DNA from: Akkermansiaceae bacterium
GTDB taxonomy: Bacteria > Verrucomicrobiota > Verrucomicrobiia > Verrucomicrobiales > Akkermansiaceae
DNA: 9,149 bases
Assembly (NCBI GenBank): GCA_023301645.1
Contig: JALZUH010000151.1
Coordinates: 1-9,149 of the forward strand
Reading direction: 5' to 3'
The translations under genes were made by a program, and so were the position numbers. Below the pieces are notes generated by a model, which saw only the letters and a program-made list of their open reading frames with translations, did not search any database and was not told the origin of the DNA. Every line of letters starts with the position of its first letter. Position 1 is the stretch's first letter. This document shows positions 6,306 through 9,149 of this stretch, in pieces.

Positions 6306-7838
6306 ATGAAAAATCCGTTGCGTAAAGATCTGGTGTCTCGTTCACGTCCTGAGGCGTGCACGGTGGTTATTTTTGGCGCTACAGGTGATTTGACTCACCG
6401 CAAGCTCATCCCTGCGTTATACAACCTTCAGATTGAAGGAGCTCTTCCAGCTGGCGTGAAGATTATTGGCTTTGCCCGCAGAGATAAGTCCAATGAGGTG
6501 TTCCGCGAAGGTCTCGAAGACCTTAATAAGCAGGTTTCGCGCAATGGCCACGATCAGGAAGTTTGGTCTGAATTTGCCGAGAATGTTGAGTATCACATGA
6601 GTGAGTTCACTGATGCAGATGGCTACAAGCGCTTGGCAGATCGATTAGATGCGATTGATGCTGAGCGTGGTGGAAAAGGGAATCGTCTGTTCTACATCGC
6701 GAGTGCACCGTCGTTTTTCGATGATATCTTAGATCAACTAAAGGCAGCTGGCCTTAGTGATAATACTGAAGGTTACTGGTCACGTGTGATCGTGGAGAAG
6801 CCATTCGGCACAGATTTACCAACAGCTCAGCATCTCAATCAGGTGGTCAACCGCACCTTCCAAGAGAGTGATACTTACCGTATCGACCATTACCTAGGGA
6901 AGGAAACGGCTCAGAATATCATGGTGCTTCGTTTTGCGAACGCTATTTTTGAACCACTATGGAATAACAATTACATCGAGCAGGTGCAGATTACCTGTGC
7001 TGAGAACCTCGGCATGGAGGGCGGACGCGGTGGCTACTATGATCAGGCAGGAGCACTGCGTGACATGGTGCAGAATCACTTATTACAGCTACTAAGTCTG
7101 GTGGCGATGGAGCCTCCGACTGATCTTTCTGCCGATGGTGTGCGAGATGAGAAGGTGAAAGTTCTGCGTTCGATGCGCCAGTGGGATACCCCTGAGCTAG
7201 TTGCTGAGAATGTCGTGCGCGGCCAGTATGTAGCAGGTCATGTCGATGGCAAGGAGGTCGTCGGTTACCGTGAAGAAGATCGTGTCGATCCTGAGTCGAA
7301 GACGGAGACTTATGTCGCCGTGAAGGTGATGCTTGATACTTGGCGCTGGAGTGGTGTTCCATTCTACATCCGTGTTGGTAAGCAGCTGCCGAAGAAGGCT
7401 ACAGAGATTTCTATTCATTTCAAAAACCCACCAAGCGTGCTCTTTAATGCGCTCTCAGATGGGGTTCCTGGTGGCAATGTGCTTGTCATCCGCATTCAGC
7501 CAGATGAGGGCATTTCCCTTCGTATGGTTTCAAAAATCCCTGGGGCGAGCCTCAGACTTGAGCCCGTGAAAATGGACTTCAAGTATTCTTCGAGCTTTGG
7601 CAAAGCCAGCCCGGAGGCCTATGAGAGACTGCTCATTGATTCGATGGCAGGTGACGCTACACTCTTTGCCCGTCGTGACGAAGTCGAGGAGGCGTGGAAG
7701 TTTATCGACCACATCGAGAATGCTTGGCACCAGTCGAAGACTCCTCCAAAGATGACAGAGTTCGTCGCAGGAACATGGGGGCCTAAGGAGGCTGATGATC
7801 TACTAGCAGCTGCTGGTCACCAGTGGAGAAGACTCTAG
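6306..7838 (+). CDS. zwf: Glucose-6-phosphate 1-dehydrogenase
   Basis: This 510-residue cytoplasmic enzyme oxidises glucose-6-phosphate to 6-phosphogluconolactone with NADP+ (or NAD+), the first step of the oxidative pentose phosphate pathway. The coenzyme-binding motif is GATGDLTHRKL (residues 24-34). EKPFGTD is at 164-170. The substrate signature RIDHYLGKE is at 192-200 with H195, and ALRDMVQNHLLQ holds the likely general base H258. The C-terminal domain contains RVGKQLPKKATEI (356-368), typical of the family. Length is standard (about 480-510). The ATG is preceded by a T-rich run with no Shine-Dalgarno sequence. It is divergent from ndk and is followed after 32 bp by opcA, which implies co-transcription. 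The stop is TAG, embedded in CTAGGAGG. Confidence 0.97.
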   Translation: MKNPLRKDLVSRSRPEACTVVIFGATGDLTHRKLIPALYNLQIEGALPAGVKIIGFARRDKSNEVFREGLEDLNKQVSRNGHDQEVWSEFAENVEYHMSEFTDADGYKRLADRLDAIDAERGGKGNRLFYIASAPSFFDDILDQLKAAGLSDNTEGYWSRVIVEKPFGTDLPTAQHLNQVVNRTFQESDTYRIDHYLGKETAQNIMVLRFANAIFEPLWNNNYIEQVQITCAENLGMEGGRGGYYDQAGALRDMVQNHLLQLLSLVAMEPPTDLSADGVRDEKVKVLRSMRQWDTPELVAENVVRGQYVAGHVDGKEVVGYREEDRVDPESKTETYVAVKVMLDTWRWSGVPFYIRVGKQLPKKATEISIHFKNPPSVLFNALSDGVPGGNVLVIRIQPDEGISLRMVSKIPGASLRLEPVKMDFKYSSSFGKASPEAYERLLIDSMAGDATLFARRDEVEEAWKFIDHIENAWHQSKTPPKMTEFVAGTWGPKEADDLLAAAGHQWRRL

Positions 7839-7842
7839 GAGG
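7837..7842 (+). promoter_or_regulatory. Consensus AGGAGG overlapping the zwf stop, 28 bases before opcA
   Basis: AGGAGG overlaps the zwf TAG. It is the only full Shine-Dalgarno consensus I see beside a gene start in this window, but the opcA ATG is 28 bases further on. An in-frame TAA at 7847-7849 excludes an upstream opcA start, and no ATG, GTG or TTG lies at normal spacing in any frame. It may help ribosomes re-initiate or be coincidental. Confidence 0.3.
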
Positions 7843-7870
7843 ATTTTAAACCACATCGAAATTACTAGTA

Positions 7871-8941
7871 ATGGCAACGACGACAAATAGTGAATCCCTT
7901 GATTATTCGATCTTAGGTAAGGAGGTCAGTATAGGCTCTGTTGATAAAGAGCTGCGCTTGCTCTGGGAGAGTGATGAGGCGAATACAAATGCCTCACTTA
8001 TTAATCTCGCCATCTACTCAGAAGCTGAGGGGACGATTTTAGAGAATTCGGAGGTCATTCACTCGATTACTCATGAGCATGCTTGTAGAGCATTACTCAT
8101 AGAGATCAATAGAGAGGCTCCAGAGGCTTCTATTCGGGCGTGGATCACCACTCATTGTAATCTCTCAGGTGGGAAGAAGAGCGTTTGCTGTGAGCAGATT
8201 GCCTTTCATCTCACTGGCTGTGAGACTGGTCGACTTGAGAACACCGTTTTTGCTCATTTGAATAGCGATTTGCCACTTGTTTTCTGGTGGCAGGGAGAGC
8301 TGAGCTCGATCTTTGCTGAACGTCTGTATAGCCTGATTGATCGTTTTGTTTACGATAGTGCTGAGTGGGCAAATCCACTGGAGTCATTTAAAGTCATTGA
8401 GCAGGCTATTAATGGGGCAGGTCACTTCTTACCCATGGATTTGGAGTGGACTCGCACGTATCAGATCCGTCTAGCTATGGCTGGGCTTTTTGATGATCCC
8501 GTTGCTAGTGGCGCGCTTTCCAAGCTCTCAAATGTGCGTATTGTCGCAAATCCTAGTCATGAAACAGCTGCGCTGCAATTACTGGCTTGGCTAGTAAAGA
8601 GTATGGGCTGGAAGCTCGAGGATAAGACTGCTCAAGGCGAGTATCGTTTTAAGTCCACTGATGGTGTGAGCATCATAGCTGGGATTGAGCTTGATGCGTC
8701 TAGTGCACCTGTGGGTGCCTTGGAGGTGTCATCGCCAGAGTGTGTGGTGAAAGTCTGCCGTGAGGCTGGCTCAGGCTACCTCCATCAGGAGCTTCAAGCT
8801 GGTGATTACCAGCTCTCTACCCACACGCCAGCCAACAAGGATGAGCCCTCAGAGCTGGTCATCGATCAGCTATCTCGCGGTGGTAAAAACACCCTGTATA
8901 GCACGATGCTACCTGCATTCATTGATTTGTTGGATAGCTAG
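7871..8941 (+). CDS. opcA: Glucose-6-phosphate dehydrogenase assembly protein OpcA-like
   Basis: This 356-residue protein is recognised as OpcA-like from the block HLNSDLPLVFWWQGEL (residues 129-144), RFVYDSAEW (158-166) and the Cys-containing CCEQIAFHL (106-114), together with its position directly after zwf. OpcA in cyanobacteria and actinobacteria binds G6PDH and raises its activity or promotes assembly; in cyanobacteria it is a redox-sensitive switch. No enzyme motif, membrane segment or signal peptide is visible. Cysteines are at 72, 96, 106, 107, 117, 291 and 296; C106/C107 and C291/C296 are the close pairs. The start at 7871 is fixed by an in-frame TAA at 7847. The sequence is more diverged than the other genes here, so recognition rests on a few blocks plus context. 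The stop is TAG. Confidence 0.82.
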   Translation: MATTTNSESLDYSILGKEVSIGSVDKELRLLWESDEANTNASLINLAIYSEAEGTILENSEVIHSITHEHACRALLIEINREAPEASIRAWITTHCNLSGGKKSVCCEQIAFHLTGCETGRLENTVFAHLNSDLPLVFWWQGELSSIFAERLYSLIDRFVYDSAEWANPLESFKVIEQAINGAGHFLPMDLEWTRTYQIRLAMAGLFDDPVASGALSKLSNVRIVANPSHETAALQLLAWLVKSMGWKLEDKTAQGEYRFKSTDGVSIIAGIELDASSAPVGALEVSSPECVVKVCREAGSGYLHQELQAGDYQLSTHTPANKDEPSELVIDQLSRGGKNTLYSTMLPAFIDLLDS

Positions 8942-8971
8942 GGCGTAATTAATAAACGTCTATAAACAGAA

Positions 8972-9009
8972 CATCCCATGGAAGACCTGATGAGGATCTT
9001 CATGGGATG
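8972..9009. terminator. Strong convergent hairpin between opcA and the minus-strand gene
   Basis: CATCCCATGGAAGA (8972-8985) pairs with TCTTCATGGGATG (8997-9009) apart from one bulged G at 8981. Inside, CCT (8986-8988) pairs with AGG (8993-8995) around a GATG tetraloop, with A8996 bulged. That gives about 16 pairs in total. The plus-strand flank after it (ATGATTTGTCT) is poorly T-rich, while the minus-strand flank reads TTCTGTTTATAG, which is better. It probably serves both converging transcripts, more efficiently for the minus-strand gene. Confidence 0.6.
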
Positions 9010-9018
9010 ATGATTTGT

Positions 9019-9091
9019 CTAGCTAGTGGCCTAGTCTTCTAGAAACCTTTAGCTTCCTCTGCCTAGTGGTAGATGAAGCTGTGGATGCTAG
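9019..9091. repeat. Cluster of six CTAG sites
   Basis: CTAG occurs at 9019, 9023, 9031, 9039, 9063 and 9088, six times in 73 bases. Chance would give about 0.3. CTAGTGG is repeated at 9023-9029 and 9063-9069. The last site includes the TAG stop of the minus-strand gene. The stretch 9010-9087 has no convincing gene. Confidence 0.6.
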
Positions 9092-9149
9092 CGTGGTCTG
9101 CGATTGCGTGATCTTCTATTGCCACCACCTCCAGAGTTACCCTCTGAAT
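9088..9149 (-). CDS. Possible 3' end of a gene with a Gly/Arg-rich tail
   Basis: Reading inward from the window edge on the minus strand gives SEGNSGGGGNRRSRNRRPR and then TAG at 9090-9088. Such basic Gly/Arg tails end many bacterial RNA-binding proteins and DEAD-box helicases, and a good hairpin follows about 80 bp downstream in the same direction. Only 19 residues are visible and a second minus-strand frame is also open here (ending SIHSFIYH), so the reading frame is not certain and no family is named. Confidence 0.45.
   Translation of the reverse strand, partial: SEGNSGGGGNRRSRNRRPR

Noticed and set aside
9010..9149. A plus-strand frame (LCLVVDEAVDASVVCDC) open to the right edge
   Set aside because: It is complementary to the minus-strand tail, cysteine-heavy, and has no plausible start or ribosome binding site.
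1..9149. Mobile element, CRISPR array, defence system, tRNA or riboswitch
   Set aside because: I looked on both strands and saw no direct-repeat arrays, transposase or nuclease motifs, cloverleaf, or known riboswitch pattern. The genes are core metabolism.

Overview
The window looks like chromosomal DNA of a free-living or host-associated bacterium, most likely a Verrucomicrobiota member (Rubritalea/Akkermansia-like). The basis is protein style read by eye: a Bacteroidetes/Chlamydiae/Verrucomicrobia-type three-subunit succinate dehydrogenase, a Tat-exported FAD oxidoreductase with an extra N-terminal domain, and a zwf-opcA pair. No database search was possible, so the phylum is an inference. 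Base composition looks even throughout. I see no transposase, integrase, phage gene, CRISPR array, tRNA or rRNA.

Layout. Positions 1-1694 (minus) hold the first 564 codons of a secreted FAD-dependent oxidoreductase whose C-terminus lies outside the window. Positions 1807-5415 (minus) hold sdhC-sdhA-sdhB, transcribed in that order, encoding a complete type-B succinate:menaquinone oxidoreductase (or fumarate reductase). Positions 5627-6052 (minus) hold ndk. A 253-bp divergent intergenic region separates ndk from zwf (6306-7838, plus) and opcA (7871-8941, plus). Positions 8942-9087 hold a strong hairpin and a CTAG-rich stretch. The last 62 bases probably carry the 3' end of a convergent minus-strand gene with a Gly/Arg-rich tail.

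Function. SdhCAB links the TCA cycle to the quinone pool. Ndk balances nucleoside triphosphates. Zwf with its assembly/activation partner OpcA commits glucose-6-phosphate to the oxidative pentose phosphate pathway and makes NADPH. This is mostly core metabolism. The points of interest are regulatory or compositional: several starts lack a Shine-Dalgarno sequence and have promoter-like elements almost touching the start codon; a 9-bp inverted repeat overlaps the putative zwf -35 box; TAG stops and CTAG tetranucleotides are unusually common; and six CTAG sites fall within 73 bp near the right end. I found no convincing undescribed multi-gene system.
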